In this document: positions 27,247 through 40,000 of the stretch, piece after piece
How positions within the stretch are numbered: position 1 is the stretch's first letter
Layout: each line of letters begins with the position of its first letter
Source: Phycisphaeraceae bacterium
Lineage (GTDB): Bacteria > Planctomycetota > Phycisphaerae > Phycisphaerales > Zrk34
DNA length: 47,496 nucleotides
Direction of reading: 5' to 3'
Assembly: GCA_028284925.1 (NCBI GenBank)
Contig: JANQQT010000238.1
Span: forward strand, 1-47,496
Program-made: the position numbers and the translations under genes
Notes under the pieces: model-generated
What the model was told of the DNA's origin: nothing
The model's database searches: none
Seen by the model: only the letters and a program-made list of their open reading frames with translations

Positions 27247-27583
27247 TTTTTCAGTAATCGGCCAAGAGTCAAGTGCTTGTCCGTGTTACGCCTCGAATCA
27301 TTCTGTCAACGAAGCCCTTTTAGCAACACCTCGCTGATTCGCTTCAGTGCTTTGGGCAATTTGCTCCAACCGTTGGTTTCACACAGATCGGATTCACAAG
27401 CATTTATGATGGTATAGCTCTTCAAAGAGGACGCCGAAAGTTGTGTGCATGCGTAGGTTTCGCGGACATGAGCAATCTTCAAATCATGCATGTATGAATC
27501 TGTTGATATGGTGTCGTTTCCGTCAATTTGTCGGAGATTATGGTTGATTCACGTGAGTTGTAGACGAGAGAGATATGGAAAAA

Positions 27584-27707
27584 GATTTCGAACAGGGAGG
27601 GCATCGTCAACTGATTTCCCGCAAAACAACCGATTTCGATTGTTGGCTTTCCAGAGATCGCTACTGAAAGGATTTCCGTATGGCCAGCGTTTTCGAACAG
27701 GACGGGC
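27584..27707 (+). repeat. Two direct copies of the dispersed repeat
   Basis: GATTTCGAACAGGGAGGGC (27584-27602) is one copy. The other runs from about 27643, with AGAGATCGCTACTGAAAGGA then TTTCCGTATGGCCAGCG and TTTTCGAACAGGACGGGC, ending at 27707. The second resembles the insertion-element tail (AAAGATCG ... GGTCAGGGTTTTCGAACAGG) but is diverged. They lie just downstream of the kinase stop. Confidence 0.55.
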
Positions 27708-27729
27708 TAAGCTGTTACAACGATGCAAC

Positions 27730-29934
27730 TTAGTGTCGTTTCATTCGTTTGCTCTGCCATAGTCCAAATGCCTGGTCATCTCGGTCGGCACTGAAAATAA
27801 ATATTCCCTTGTCAGTTGAAAACGCTGTCCCGAGATTATAACTGCCATCGTTGATGACGCCGTCAATGAGTTTCGGTGGGCCGAAGGAATCCGTTCGGTT
27901 TGGACGCGTGCTCCAATGCAAATCGCCTGAGCGGTAGCTTTCTCTTCTAGGTATTGTCCAGATTAACACTAAGCCGTCGGTGGAAATAGTTGGATTCAAA
28001 GCGGATTCATTTGCCTTCGTTAACTGATTCAGTCGTTGCCATTTCACGAATGGCTCATCCGTGGTCGCACGCTTGGAGTACCACATACCATCATACGGTT
28101 CCGTAGAACCGGGCCCTCGCAGGGCCACGACCAACTCAAGACCGTCGCCCGAAATTGCCGGTTCCTGTCGCCAAGGTGTTTTACCTATTGGCGAGTCTAC
28201 CTTTAATATCCGCTGTTTCTCCTGATCATGATGGACAGCCCAAATCTGACTGTTTCTTGTAAACAGGATGATTTTGGCATCAGCAGTGATGGTGACGTTT
28301 CGCTCGTCAGATGACGTGTTGATGGATGGGCCGAGTTGGACCGGATTACCGAATGGGTGATCGAGCGTTGGTCGCCTGGTCATCCAGATGTCTGTGCCGC
28401 CGTATCCTTCCGATCGATTTGAGACAAAATACAACTTGAGACCGTCTTTCGTCAGGGCAGGACTCCCAGTGTAATTCGTGGCATTGATACGATTTGCAAG
28501 ACGGACGGGTTTGGTCCACTTCCATTCGTCAGACGTCCAAGGTGAGTTCACAGGTGTTTTGTGCAGATCTCCACCTAATCCGGTAGGAGGAGACTCATTT
28601 GAACTTGATGATCTTTCCGAAGAAAACCACCCTGTGAATCCTACTAATTCAAGCGTCGTGAAGGTCAAAATAAATGCCAAAAGGCACGCGATGACGAGGC
28701 CAATTCCGTTTCTGCGTGCTTTTGCTCGTTTGTCTTTCGAGTGAAGCTCGCGGGCAGGCAGCGTTTTCTCAGTCTTGGTGTGAGTTGCCTTGTTCTCACC
28801 GTTCAGGTATACGGGTAGACTTGAGTTCGAACGGGACTGCCAATCTTCCAGGGTGGATGCTATTGCATCCGCAGTCTCAATTGCCGACTGAAAGCGGTCG
28901 TCCCGGTTCTTGGCAAGCAGTCGATCAAGCAGATTGATCATGCATGATGGGACATTGGATTTGGATTCAATGTTCTGCTTGTAATCATCTTCGCATATTC
29001 GTTTGATCACTGCGATTGTTGAGTCGGCATGGAAAGGGGAGCGACCTACGCACATCGCGAACAGCACGCTTCCAAGGCTGAAGATATCTGTCCTATGATC
29101 GAGGGTTTTTCCCCCGGCCTGTTCCGGTGACATGTATTGTGGTGTTCCTCCCACAAAACCAGGCTGTGTCATTGCAACGTCATCGACCGAACGAGCAAGA
29201 CCAAAATCGGTAATCTTCACTACGTCGTATTCATCTGTGATCAGAATATTGGCAGGTTTGATATCACGATGTATCAGACCCTGTTCGTGAGCGGCAGCAA
29301 GTCCCTTTGAGACTTGCAGCCCGATTTGCAATGCCAATTCCACCGGCAAAGCACCGTTTTCTTCGATCTTCTGCTGAAGGGTCTTGCCGTCAATTAACTC
29401 CATCGCCAGGAACGGCAGATTGTCGTCCTCGTCGATCGCGTAAATGGTAGCGACGTTTTGATGTGAAATGGCGGCGGCGGCATGCGCCTCTCTCAAGAAA
29501 CGCTTCCTCGCTGTAGGATTGGTCGCAATCAGTGGGGAAAGGACTTTAACTGCGACGTAGCGATGCAGTTTGCCATCGAATGCCTTGAGAACGATGCCTG
29601 ACCCACCTTGTCCGAGCAGGGATTCGGCTTCGTAATGACCGATTTTTCCCAAGGAGCCCGGCCTATCGCTTGTTCTGAGGAACTCGAGCGAGGAACATTC
29701 CGGGCTGTCCGACGGGTCGGTTATCTGATAGCTGCCGATAATCGCGGGTGTTTCGAGAAACTTACCTAACTCGGTTGATGCTTCAAGTAACCGATCGACT
29801 TTCGACCGAAGCGCCGTGCCTGCGCCGCAAATGTCGTCCAGATAAGTCGCTCGTTGGCCGGATGGTTCGAGCTCGAGAGCTCGGAGGAAAATCTCTTTTT
29901 CGTCTAAAAAAACCATGGTTAATCTACCCAGCAT
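27730..29934 (-). CDS. Membrane serine/threonine protein kinase with WD40-like (PD40) extracytoplasmic domain
   Basis: The protein has 734 residues from ATG 29934; ATG 29916 is a near alternative. A short N-terminal helical segment (IFLRALELEPSGQRATYLDD) is typical of planctomycetal kinases. The kinase domain spans about residues 100-370: P-loop GQGGSG (108-113), Lys130 in VAVK, HRDIKPAN (222-229) with catalytic Asp224, D243-FG, and GTPQYMSPE (263-271). One membrane helix lies near 408-436 (IGLVIACLLAFILTFTTLEL). The outside part has TolB/PD40-type repeats (SPALTKDGLKLYFVSNRS, YGGTDIWMTRRP, PAISGDGLELVVALRG) that form a propeller. All catalytic residues are present. It follows an ECF sigma gene in the same direction (70 nt apart), so it may regulate that sigma factor by phosphorylation. 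Confidence 0.95.
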   Translation of the reverse strand: MLGRLTMVFLDEKEIFLRALELEPSGQRATYLDDICGAGTALRSKVDRLLEASTELGKFLETPAIIGSYQITDPSDSPECSSLEFLRTSDRPGSLGKIGHYEAESLLGQGGSGIVLKAFDGKLHRYVAVKVLSPLIATNPTARKRFLREAHAAAAISHQNVATIYAIDEDDNLPFLAMELIDGKTLQQKIEENGALPVELALQIGLQVSKGLAAAHEQGLIHRDIKPANILITDEYDVVKITDFGLARSVDDVAMTQPGFVGGTPQYMSPEQAGGKTLDHRTDIFSLGSVLFAMCVGRSPFHADSTIAVIKRICEDDYKQNIESKSNVPSCMINLLDRLLAKNRDDRFQSAIETADAIASTLEDWQSRSNSSLPVYLNGENKATHTKTEKTLPARELHSKDKRAKARRNGIGLVIACLLAFILTFTTLELVGFTGWFSSERSSSSNESPPTGLGGDLHKTPVNSPWTSDEWKWTKPVRLANRINATNYTGSPALTKDGLKLYFVSNRSEGYGGTDIWMTRRPTLDHPFGNPVQLGPSINTSSDERNVTITADAKIILFTRNSQIWAVHHDQEKQRILKVDSPIGKTPWRQEPAISGDGLELVVALRGPGSTEPYDGMWYSKRATTDEPFVKWQRLNQLTKANESALNPTISTDGLVLIWTIPRRESYRSGDLHWSTRPNRTDSFGPPKLIDGVINDGSYNLGTAFSTDKGIFIFSADRDDQAFGLWQSKRMKRH

Positions 29935-30004
29935 GCAAGTCGTCCAACGCTAAATGCGTGATTCGATGCCTAAATCCGCCAAAGTTGCATGATGGTATCT
30001 AACC

Positions 30005-30577
30005 CTAGTCCCTGGTGCGGTACGCGCTTTGCAGTTCATTGTAAAGCCATGCGCGTGCATAAGCCCACTCGCGTTCTACAGTGCGCAGTGGAACATCCAG
30101 TGCATTTGCGGCCTCCTTCATGGTCAATCCGGCAAAAAAACGTAACTCCACCAATTTTGCTGCCTGTTCATCGTGCTCGGCGAGTCTGGATAGCGCGTCA
30201 TCCAATGCGACCAGATTTTCATCACTCTGAGCATCATGTATTTGGTCCAAATGCAATTCCACCCGTGCGTGATCTCCACCTCGCTTAGCCGTTTTCTTTC
30301 GACGTGCATTTTCGATAAGAATACGTCGCATCGCCTTGCCTGCCGCACGGAAAAAGTGGCCCTTTGACTTCCAGGTCTGCGGATCATGTTGGCCCACCAG
30401 CCTGACATATGCTTCATGAACAAGCGCCGTGGGTTGCAACGTATGTCCCGGGCGTTCACTGTTAAGTTGTCGCGCCGCTTCGCGCCGTAGCTCGATGTAA
30501 ACAAGCGGGAGCAACTCATCGGTTGCCGAATCTTCGCCAGCTTCGATTGAACTAAGAATTTTGTCCAGTTCTGGCAT
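30005..30577 (-). CDS. ECF RNA polymerase sigma factor (ECF_sigma/SigX6-type, planctomycetal)
   Basis: The protein has 190 residues; AAGAGG lies 5 nt before the ATG. Region 2 contains LPLVYIELRREAARQLNSER, GHTLQPTALVHEAYVRLV and FFRAAGKAMRRILIENARRK. Region 4 contains EQAAKLVELRFFAGLTMKEA and LDVPLRTVEREWAYARAWLY. This is the common planctomycetal ECF family that is encoded with Ser/Thr kinases rather than with anti-sigma factors. The kinase gene follows on the same strand. It is divergent from the giant surface-protein gene, which it may control. The incomplete gene at 47113 encodes a close paralogue: both share NSERPGHTLQPTALVHEAYV and TWKSKGHFFRAAG. Confidence 0.95.
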   Translation of the reverse strand: MPELDKILSSIEAGEDSATDELLPLVYIELRREAARQLNSERPGHTLQPTALVHEAYVRLVGQHDPQTWKSKGHFFRAAGKAMRRILIENARRKKTAKRGGDHARVELHLDQIHDAQSDENLVALDDALSRLAEHDEQAAKLVELRFFAGLTMKEAANALDVPLRTVEREWAYARAWLYNELQSAYRTRD

Positions 30578-31073
30578 GTTGTCCTCTTAAAAGCCTCGAG
30601 CGGCATTATAACGGGTAATGTCTGTACAGGGGTTCTGATTGGCGTTACGCATCTGCTTAATCTTGTATTTTTTTGCTCAAGTTGGCGGGTTTCCTCCAAA
30701 AATCTCGCACGGGTTAGTAGTGAAACGGCTTTCACGAAAGTTTCCCGCTTGTTTCTGGGTATGGGCGTAAATTCAGACGAGAGATGTAGCGACCGTAAAA
30801 CCGGCAAGAGAGACGCCATATCAATTAGGGATTCAAGAGTGCCCCGTGTTGAGCACTTGATTGGCATGCGGGATTGATACGGGGTTGCTTCGACATAGCG
30901 ACATGATTTTTGCGAACCCGTCTATGAAGTTGATTCAGTATGCGGTTTCTTCTCGGCCTTATGCAGAGTTTTTATTTTGGGTTAAACGTAGGCAAGATTG
31001 GCGCTTTTGTAAGGCGATCTTGAAATGGAACTTAGGGATTCAGATTTTACGTGAAAGACAAGGATATTGAGTT
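30578..31073. other. Divergent intergenic region between the sigma and giant surface-protein genes
   Basis: About 500 nt with no credible gene. It must hold the promoters of both neighbours. I see no housekeeping-type -35/-10 pair ahead of the giant gene, which would fit an ECF-type promoter but does not prove it. AAGGA at 31060-31064 is the likely ribosome-binding site for the ATG at 31074, with 9 nt spacing. Confidence 0.4.
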
Positions 31074-34000
31074 ATGATGAAGAGTTTTCTTCGATCCAGG
31101 ATGGGCACACGGGCAAGGTGTCAGCGTTCACAGATTAGACTTACTGACCGTTGGCTGGGAATTCAGGATCTTGAACCTCGTTTGCTGTTGTCGGGTGATG
31201 CGTGGGGAATCCATCTTGAGGGGGAGGTAAAGGAATGGCAATCTGAGTCGGGAGTTGAATCGTCTTCGATTTTCTCGAACGAATCGGCGTCTGGCCCGTC
31301 GGTCGAGACCGACAAGCCGGATTATGCGCCGGGAGCAAACGCAATCATCACGGCACGCGGGTTTGATCCGGGTTCGACCTTGCGTTTCGAAATCCGAGAC
31401 GATCCTAACGATCCCGGCGACGATGGTGATGCGGATGTTTATGCGCCGATCATCGTGACCGACGGGAGTGTGGATGACCTCGACGGTGTCGTCGACGGCC
31501 AGGTGACAACGCAATGGCTTGTCCCAGCGCAGATCGATCCGAACGTCCCTGCCGATGCGTTTCATGCAACGCTGTTGCTGGACGTGACGGGTAGTGGCGG
31601 AGATCAGATATGGGGCACTTCGGATGACCAATCCGCCTCGACCACGTTCACTGACGCGGCGCCGGAAGCTAACATCGGCTTCAGCACGGATCGGGTCTCC
31701 GAGAGTGTGGCGTTTCTCGGTGGTAAAGTATTGAACTTGGATGGAACGGACGACTATGTGGGCCTCGCATCCGGCGACGCTACGTTCGATGCACTGAGCA
31801 CGATTACCGTGGAGGCATGGATCAAGGTCGATGCGTTTGACACGCCCTGGCAAACGATCATTTCGAAAGGGGACCAATGGGCAATCACTCGCAATGACAG
31901 TTCTGATTTCCTCAGCGTTACCGCTGCGTCGGTGTTTCAGGTCGACGGATCCATTAACGTCAACGATGGCAACTGGCATCACGTCGCATTGACCTATAAC
32001 TTTAATGTGTTGTCCCTTTATGTTGACGGCCAACTGGACGCTCAGAGGACCTGGTCGGGTACTGCTATTCCCATACTCCCGACCGATGCAGAGGCATGGA
32101 TAGGCGGGAGTGGTGGTTTTGGAGGTATTGGGACGGGGGACCCCAACAATACGGGCAGATACTTCGAGGGGATGGTCGATGAGGTGCGCATCTGGGATCG
32201 TGCGCGCACCGCCGCCTCTATTCAGCAGACCATGAATGCACCACTAAACGGCGATGAAAGCGGCCTGGTGGCCTATTACAACTTTGATGACGGCACGGCG
32301 ACGGATCAGACCGGCGGCGGCAGTGACGGCACTTTGAATGGGGGGGCGACGTTTGTAGAGACGGAGCCGATATCGCCTATCGGCTATGTGGAGGTTGTGC
32401 TCGACTCGGCGGTAACCGCTTCGCCGGGTGTGATCCTCAACTACGAAATCTCCTCGGGGAGCACGGCGGTTCAGGGAGAGGATTTCTATTCCTCGCAGCT
32501 CGATCTGGTGACGGTGGACGACAATAGTCCGACCAATTCGGTGTTCATTGCCGAAGGGGAAGACAGAGCTCGAATTTACGTTTCGGCCCTGCCGGACGCC
32601 ATTAGTGAAAACAGTGAGACTGTGATCATTACGTTGAAGGCGGACACTGATCCGTTCGGGAACGGGATGGGGTACTCGGTAGGGAGTTCGTCGTCGGCCA
32701 CCATCAAGATTTTAGATGGCAAGACGCATTCACCGGGTATTGCATTGGCCAATGTTTTTGGTGAAAACGCCCAAAGTGTCGGCTTGGTCAGCGACACCAC
32801 AGGAGTTGCCGAAGGTTGGGTAAAACTCACCAGCGAACCGACCGCTAATGTGACGGTGAACCTTAGCCTCAGTCCGGCCAATGGCTCGTTAAGCAGTCCG
32901 TCGCTGACTTTCACGCCCGCAAATTGGGACCAGCCTCAAAAAATCAGCATCACCGGACTTAGCCAGTGGCTCGACGATGACGACAACGCTGAATCCATCA
33001 CTTCCCTGAGCTTAACTGCCACCGGTTATACCTCCGTCATTGGCGTGAATGTCTTGGACGACGCGGACAGGGTTAAAGTCATCGTTGATGAGGGCGGCGA
33101 AACTCAGATTCTCCCGCCGACGGTGAGTGTCCGGCGTACCGGGGACGCGGGTGAGGGGCAGATTCTACCAGGGGTATTTACTGTTTCGTCGGACGTGGCG
33201 GCGCCGGCGGACGGACTGCGCGTGCGCTTTAAACTCGACGAAGGAGCCGGATCGGTCAACTCACAATACAGCGTGCTTGCGACCAGTTTCTCCGGAACGA
33301 CTGGTTATGTCGACATTCCAGCCGGCGAATTGTCGGCGACGATTCTGATCGATGCTGTCGATGATGCCATCGACGATGGCAATACGCTCGTGGGCGTCGA
33401 TCTTGTTACTGATTCGGCGTACACGATCGATGCGGCCAATGCCGGTGCGACGCTTAACGTGGTAAACGATGACGTATCAGCGATTGAAATGGCGCGGCTT
33501 GTGAATATCGCGAGTCTTGACACCAATTTCGAGACCAGCGTCGTTGTGGATGACCTGTTTGATGTCGAGATCACGAAATTCTCCCGGATAGCCACAGGAG
33601 CATCGGTCACGGTCAGCATTGCGCTCAAGCAGGCGCCGACGACAGGCGTGACCCTGACCGCCAGCGATTCGAACGGCACGGCGTCTAAGGCGCTCAATTT
33701 TACGACGTTGAATTTTGCTACTCCCCAAACGGCGGAATTGTCTCTGGCGCGGGCGACCGACACCGGACTTGACCTTACCATCACCACGAATGCGAACAGC
33801 GATACGACGTATGGCAGCCTGGATATTGATCTTCCGTTCCGTCAATTGGGCGTACCGTTCGATTCGGAGACCTTGATTACGACTTCCGAGAAGGGCGACA
33901 ACTTCACGTTTGGTGTCCGTTTGAGAAGCCAGCCCACCGCCAATGTGAGTGTGGCCTTGGCTTCGACGGATAATTCAGAAGGCTCGTTGAATAAGACTCT

Positions 34001-37000
34001 GACATTTACCTCCTCGAATTGGGACACCTATCAGGTTGCGACGGTGGTCGCGCAGGATGATGTCCTGGATGATGGAGATAAGACGTACAGCATTTCGGTC
34101 GACGCCACGAGCAACGATGGACAATTCAACGGTGAATCCACATCATTCTCGGTGACGAATCAGGATGACGACACGGATGTTCAACCCGGTGTGAGTGTGG
34201 CCAATGATGCGCCGATTGTCGCCAGCCTGTCCACCGTGGCGCATGCTGGTAATGTGGCGGGTGAAGGCGGTAACCCTGGAAAATTTGACATTATATTGAG
34301 CCAAGCGGCGCCGGCCGGTGGTATCACTGTGCGATATATCCTTTTTGAGGATACGGCTACACTCGCCGACGTGGACGTTGCAGCGTTTTACCAGCGTACG
34401 GGCGATTTCAATCCGCTGTCATCTGATCAGATCGGTACGCTTTCGACTACCGGGACCGTGTCCAGCCTGTCGTTTGGTGACTTGGACGGCGATGGTGACC
34501 CGGACGCTTTGTTGAGTCTGTCCAACGGTACGACCAAGTATCTGGAGAACATGGGTACAGCGCAGTTGCCTGACTTTCAGATCAACGATACCGACAATCC
34601 ATTGTCGGGAACCGCAGATCTTGGTTCGGCGATGGGTGATGTCGATGGCGATGGGGATCTGGATGTGATCCAAATCACGAGTGGTGGAAACGCGGTTATC
34701 TACTTTGAAAACCAGTTGGACGGTGGAACACTGGGTTTCAGTCAGAAGACCGGCACGGCCAATCCTTTCGGGGACCTGACGCTTTCAAATGCGGTCACGC
34801 CTACGCTGGTAGATATTGATGATGACGGGGAGTTGGAACTGTTCATTACGGGGACGGGCGCAGGAAGCACTTACTATCAGCCTAATAGTGGTGGAGACTA
34901 CGTTGCTGGCTCGGTCAATGAGAATCCTCTTGATGGTGTGGCCACTGGTTCGAATCTGGGATTGAACTTCGCGGATATGGATGACGATTCGGACCTGGAC
35001 CTGGTGGTCGGTTCGGGCTCCGGCATGCAGTATTTTGAAAATGTGGGGCTTAGTACCGCAGCCGACTTTGTAGAGAGAACGGGGGCACTGAGTCCTGTAG
35101 ACGGAATTACCGGCACGAACCAGAAACCGGCTTTGGTCGATCTGAATGGGAGTGGGGCGTTGGATCTGTTCCTGGGTGGTGTTGCCGGCGGCACGGTCGA
35201 TCTTCGCTACTTCCAGTCGGCGCAAGTCCAGGAAGCATTCATTGCCGGGGGGCAATCCAGCGTGACTGTCGATATTCCGGTCATCGATGATGTGATTGAC
35301 GAAGGAAGCGAGAGTCTGGGCGTTGCGCTTGTGTCGCAGATCTCGCAGAGCACGAACGTCAAAGCAACGGGTGCCTTTGCCAGTCTGGACACGACACTGA
35401 CGATTAATGTCGGTGCCGCGCTGGACGGCGGCGGGAACGTTGGCTTGCAAATTGACAGTGGTGAACAGTTGGATACATACGTTCTGCCCGCAGGGACTTC
35501 ACTCACCTTCAGTGGCGGCGCCACCGCCACGGTCGATGCCGATACAATCATCAACAATACATCCGCGACTCAGGTCGCAGTGACCACGGCCGGTAGTATC
35601 TCGGCGGCGGAAACAACAAATCTGAGCGTCACCGTCGGTCGGGTCCCCCTCATCGTTACGGACGTGGATACGGAGAACCTTGCGTTGGCTTCGGGAACTG
35701 TGCTAGCGTTCTCGGATGGTTCGCAATTGACGGTTACATCGGCGGCGGTAATTTCGCAGAGAGACGTAGCCGACTATAACGCTGATGGCGTGATCGATTC
35801 TTCGGACTACGGAACCTGGGTCACCAATTTCGGCACTTCGGGCCCGATCGCCGATGGCAATGGTGACGGTATCGTCGACGCCGCCGATTACACGATCTGG
35901 GCCAATCGCAATGGCACGAACGCGAGTACGTTTGTTACGGGTATATTGACGTCGGGCACGACGATTGCGAAGGATTCGACGGCGGTGGTTGGGAATCCGG
36001 GCTATCGCGTTGCCGCGAATCTTATCGTTACCGCCGCATTCGATGGAACGAACGTGGGGTTGAAGATCGACGATACGGCGTTCGACTCATTTACTTTGGC
36101 GGCTGACCAAGTGTTGCGTTTTGACAATGGCGCAAGCGTGACCGTCGATGCGAACACGCCCTTGAATGGTACAACCGGTGTTTCCGTCCCTGTGACGCTT
36201 GCCGAGGGCAGCACGGTCACCTCCATTGCGGTTTCCGAAGGCAGCTCCACAGGTGATTTCTTTACAGGTGTGGGTCTGGAAATTACCAACATTGACGGTC
36301 TGCTCGATGGCTTTTTGAGTCTGAAGGTGGCTCAGGGGTCTTCGCCGTTCACGCTGGTCGTAGGGACTGAGCTTACGTTCAGCAACGGTTCGACGACAAC
36401 TATCGAAAAGGATGAAGAAACACGTACCGAATATGTGATTACCGATTCTGCTTCGACTCTGGTCGCGATTGATCCAGTGGCCACAAGCAATCCCCCGGTT
36501 AGCTCCCTGTCGATAGGTGACACAACGGACGTTGCGGGTTCGGAAAACGTTAGCAGCACAATTCTCGAATTCAATGACAACGATACGGCCGGTGTAACGG
36601 TGACGAGCAGTGGCGCGACGACCAGAGAAGACGGTACGCTGCAGCCCACCATCGACGTTGTTCTGCAAACGCAACCGAAGAGTACGGTTTTGGTTTATCT
36701 GGGCACGAACGCAAGCGAGGCCGTACTTTCCGATAGCAACCAGAGCGAGCAGAGTTTCGTTCAGTTGGTGTTCACACCGCAAAACTGGAATGTCGCGCAA
36801 ACCGTCACGGTCGATGGTGTGGATGACGCGATTGATGATGGAGACGTTCCATACGATGTGCGTATCACCGTTGTTAGTGAGGACACCGAATATACCGATG
36901 ACGTCGTGCCGATTGTTCCGTTCCAGGAATTTAATCCACTGATCGACGACTCCTCGGAATTCACGATCGATGATCTGATCGTCCGCGATACGACCGTTCC

Positions 37001-40000
37001 TGAAGACACCGTGCTTTCGTTTACCAATGGGGCCAAGATAAAGGTTGAGTTGCAAGATACCGAGCTGGACAATTCCGGTTTTGGCACGATCGCGTATAGC
37101 GGCATCCAAGGGCCAAACACGATCAGTGTCAATGACGTTGCAACGGTGTATGACAACTTTGATCGTGCGGTTGAAGTGAAGACGGCGTACGACTCGCAGA
37201 GTGGTACCATCGGTCTGCAACTTTCGACTGACGGCCCATTCCGGGAGATCGATCTGGTTCCCGGAAAGAAACTGACATTCAGCAACGGAGCCGAAGCGAC
37301 GATCAATTCTTCGACTTCGACGATTACACTCAGAGATGATACTGTAACGAGTGTTGCGATTACGTTGACCAGTGGGTCGGCCATACCTGTCTCGGAGGGG
37401 GCTTTCTTCGCAAGCACGACCATTAACGTGACCACCAGTGAAGTCGAAACGACCACGGAGAACAACGGCGATATCACCAGAAAGCTCTTTTTGCGTCTAC
37501 AGCTCGCATCCGGCGGCGGCACCAGCAGGATTCGGCTGGCGGATCGAAATGACTCCATGTACTTCAGTAACGGAGCGGTGGGGAGTTTTGTGGGCGCCGG
37601 ACTGGAAATCACCACTTCAGCGCCGATGGCCAAGAAGCAAATTCTGATCCAATCGGGCTCTGACTCAATTACCACGTCCGAGACGGCCATTCTCCGGAAT
37701 GCCAACGTCGTTACCGCAGACGATCGAACCAATATCGATGTTACCTCGGCACTCTCCGGAGGCGTGGTTGGCCTTCGATTGGCTCCAGGCCAGGGGATCA
37801 GCTCGGCAATGTTGCTGGCCGGTAAGGAACTGCGATTCTCCAATGGCACGATCGCCACGCTGGATGCAGACGTGACGCTGACGCCGGGCTCGGCGACTAA
37901 CGCCACAGTCACGCTTACACAAGGCACAGCGATTTCCACCTCTGAGACGACGTTCTTCGAAGAGAATCTGGTTGTCACCGAGGCATTCGATGGCGCGGGT
38001 TCCATCGAAATGCGCATCGATAACGACCTGATCGGATCGCTCACATTCCTGGCGGGGACCGACCTTGAGTTCAGCAACGGCGCCGTCGCAAAACTGGGCA
38101 GCGATACGACATTTACCCATACGTCAGATCAGGCCGCCGGGATAACGATCGACCCGGCACGACTTACCTCCAAGGGCACGGCTCACTTCCGCGAAGACCT
38201 GGTGGGTGACTTGTCGTTTACGAATATCGACGACGACGGGGCCGGCATCAAGGTATTCCAAACTGATGCGGTCGTGGCGGTCACCGAAGGCTATTCCAAC
38301 AACTTCTTCAGTTTGGTTCTCACCAGCGAACCGACGGACCCGGTCGAAATCACCTTGACGCCGTCCGATGATAACATTCGGCTTCAGGATGAGTTCATGG
38401 GCGAAGCAGTGACGGTGACGTTTGACGCGGACAACTGGGGAGTTGCCCAGACCATCGAAGTGACTGCGGTGGATGATACGGTCCTCGAATACGATCACAT
38501 GAGCTCCGTCAGTTTTGCAGTGAGTACCAACGACAGCGTTTACAGCAGTACAACGGTGCCCAATGATGTCCAGGTATTCATTCAGGATGACGAGTTGCCG
38601 ACGGCCAGCGTCGTCACCGTCGCAGGCGCCATTGAGGCCAATGCCCCGGGATATTTTGTCGTGGAACTGGATCAACCGGCGCCCACCGGGTTTGATGATA
38701 CCGGCATTCTGGTGTCTTACACCATCGGCGGCACGGCTGATGCCGACGGAATGGGAACGGAAACCGAAGATGTCCAACCGATTACGGGAACGGCGCGTAT
38801 CGCCCCGGGTCATACCCGTAGTCCGTTAATCGCCTTTCCTATCGACGACTTCAAAGCTGAAGGTGTCGATCTCAAGGTAACCAGCAGTTACGACAGCAGT
38901 AGCGACACGACGATTACCCTGGGCATTGATGTGGCTCCGTTTACGATTGGCGTTGGGGGTTATAACTCGACCAACGGGACCGTTCAGTTGCAACTTGACA
39001 GCAGGGTTGCCGGAACCGGGGAGACAACCATTCTGAGCCAGGGAACGACGCTGCTATTCGCGGGGACGACGACCGCCACGGTGACCGAGACCATCATCGT
39101 CGGTGAAGACACTGCGGTTACGGTACCGATCACCCTTTCAGGCGCCGCATCGGATGTTGTCGTGGGCGCCAAGTCTTACCAGCAAGTTCCCTTGCCCGCC
39201 GGTTCGGAATTACAATTTGATGGTGGGTCCGCCGTCCGCGTAACTCAAAATGCTTTGATCTCCAACCAAACGGGGACAGCCGTCAGCGCGGAGCTTGCCC
39301 AGGGAGCGTCAGCGCAGCTTGCCGCCGATACAACCACGACCCTCCCCGGCGAGTCGATCGTCGTGACGCTCGATGCTGGGGACGACTACCAGATCGGCAG
39401 CGCGAATTCCGCAGCGATGTTTATTCTTGACAATGACAAGCCGGGTGTCCGAGTCGTCAAGAGCGGTACTGAGACCACCCTGATTGAAAATGATGGGCAG
39501 GCAAGTCTTTTCGTGTCTCTGCTCAGCCAGCCCTCGAGTAACGTGACGATCACCCTGGACGACATCCAGACCGTACGTGTCCTTGGTGTGGACCAAGCCT
39601 ATTCAGCGGGCCTAACCTCCATAGGTATCGAGATCAAAGACACATTGGCTGATTCTCTGCTGCTTCCAGCGGGCACGTATTCGTTTGGCGGGAAATCCGT
39701 ACAGGTGACGACTGCAACGACGATTTACTCGGACAAAGTCACGAGTGTGGACGTGACAGCACTCGCCTCGGAGATCGGCGCCACCGATACAAGCGACTAT
39801 ACCTATTCAGAATTCACTTTTCTTAACTCCAGCGATTCACTCACATTTACCCCCGACGACTGGTTCCGGCTCCAGGAAGTTACCATTGTCGCTCCCGATG
39901 ACAACGTGGTCGAAGTGGGAGATTACCATACCACCGACCTTACTTTCTCATTGGCGAGTACGGACCCGAACTACAACAACCTTGATGTGACTAATGAGAC

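Larger units (their letters stand above)
26918..27729. other. Gene-free region with three copies of a dispersed repeat
   Basis: About 800 nt without a credible gene. It holds repeat copies at 27215-27246 (inverted), 27584-27602 and 27643-27707. The short open frames here have no ribosome-binding sites, no recognisable motifs and overlap the repeats. The segment may be eroded mobile DNA downstream of the kinase gene. Confidence 0.5.

Noticed and set aside
27490-27762. Short plus-strand frame downstream of the kinase
   Set aside because: It runs through two repeat copies and into the antisense of the kinase gene; there is no coding signature.
30861-31070. Small plus-strand frame just before the giant gene
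   Set aside because: No signal, motif or clear ribosome-binding site; it more likely lies in the promoter/leader region.
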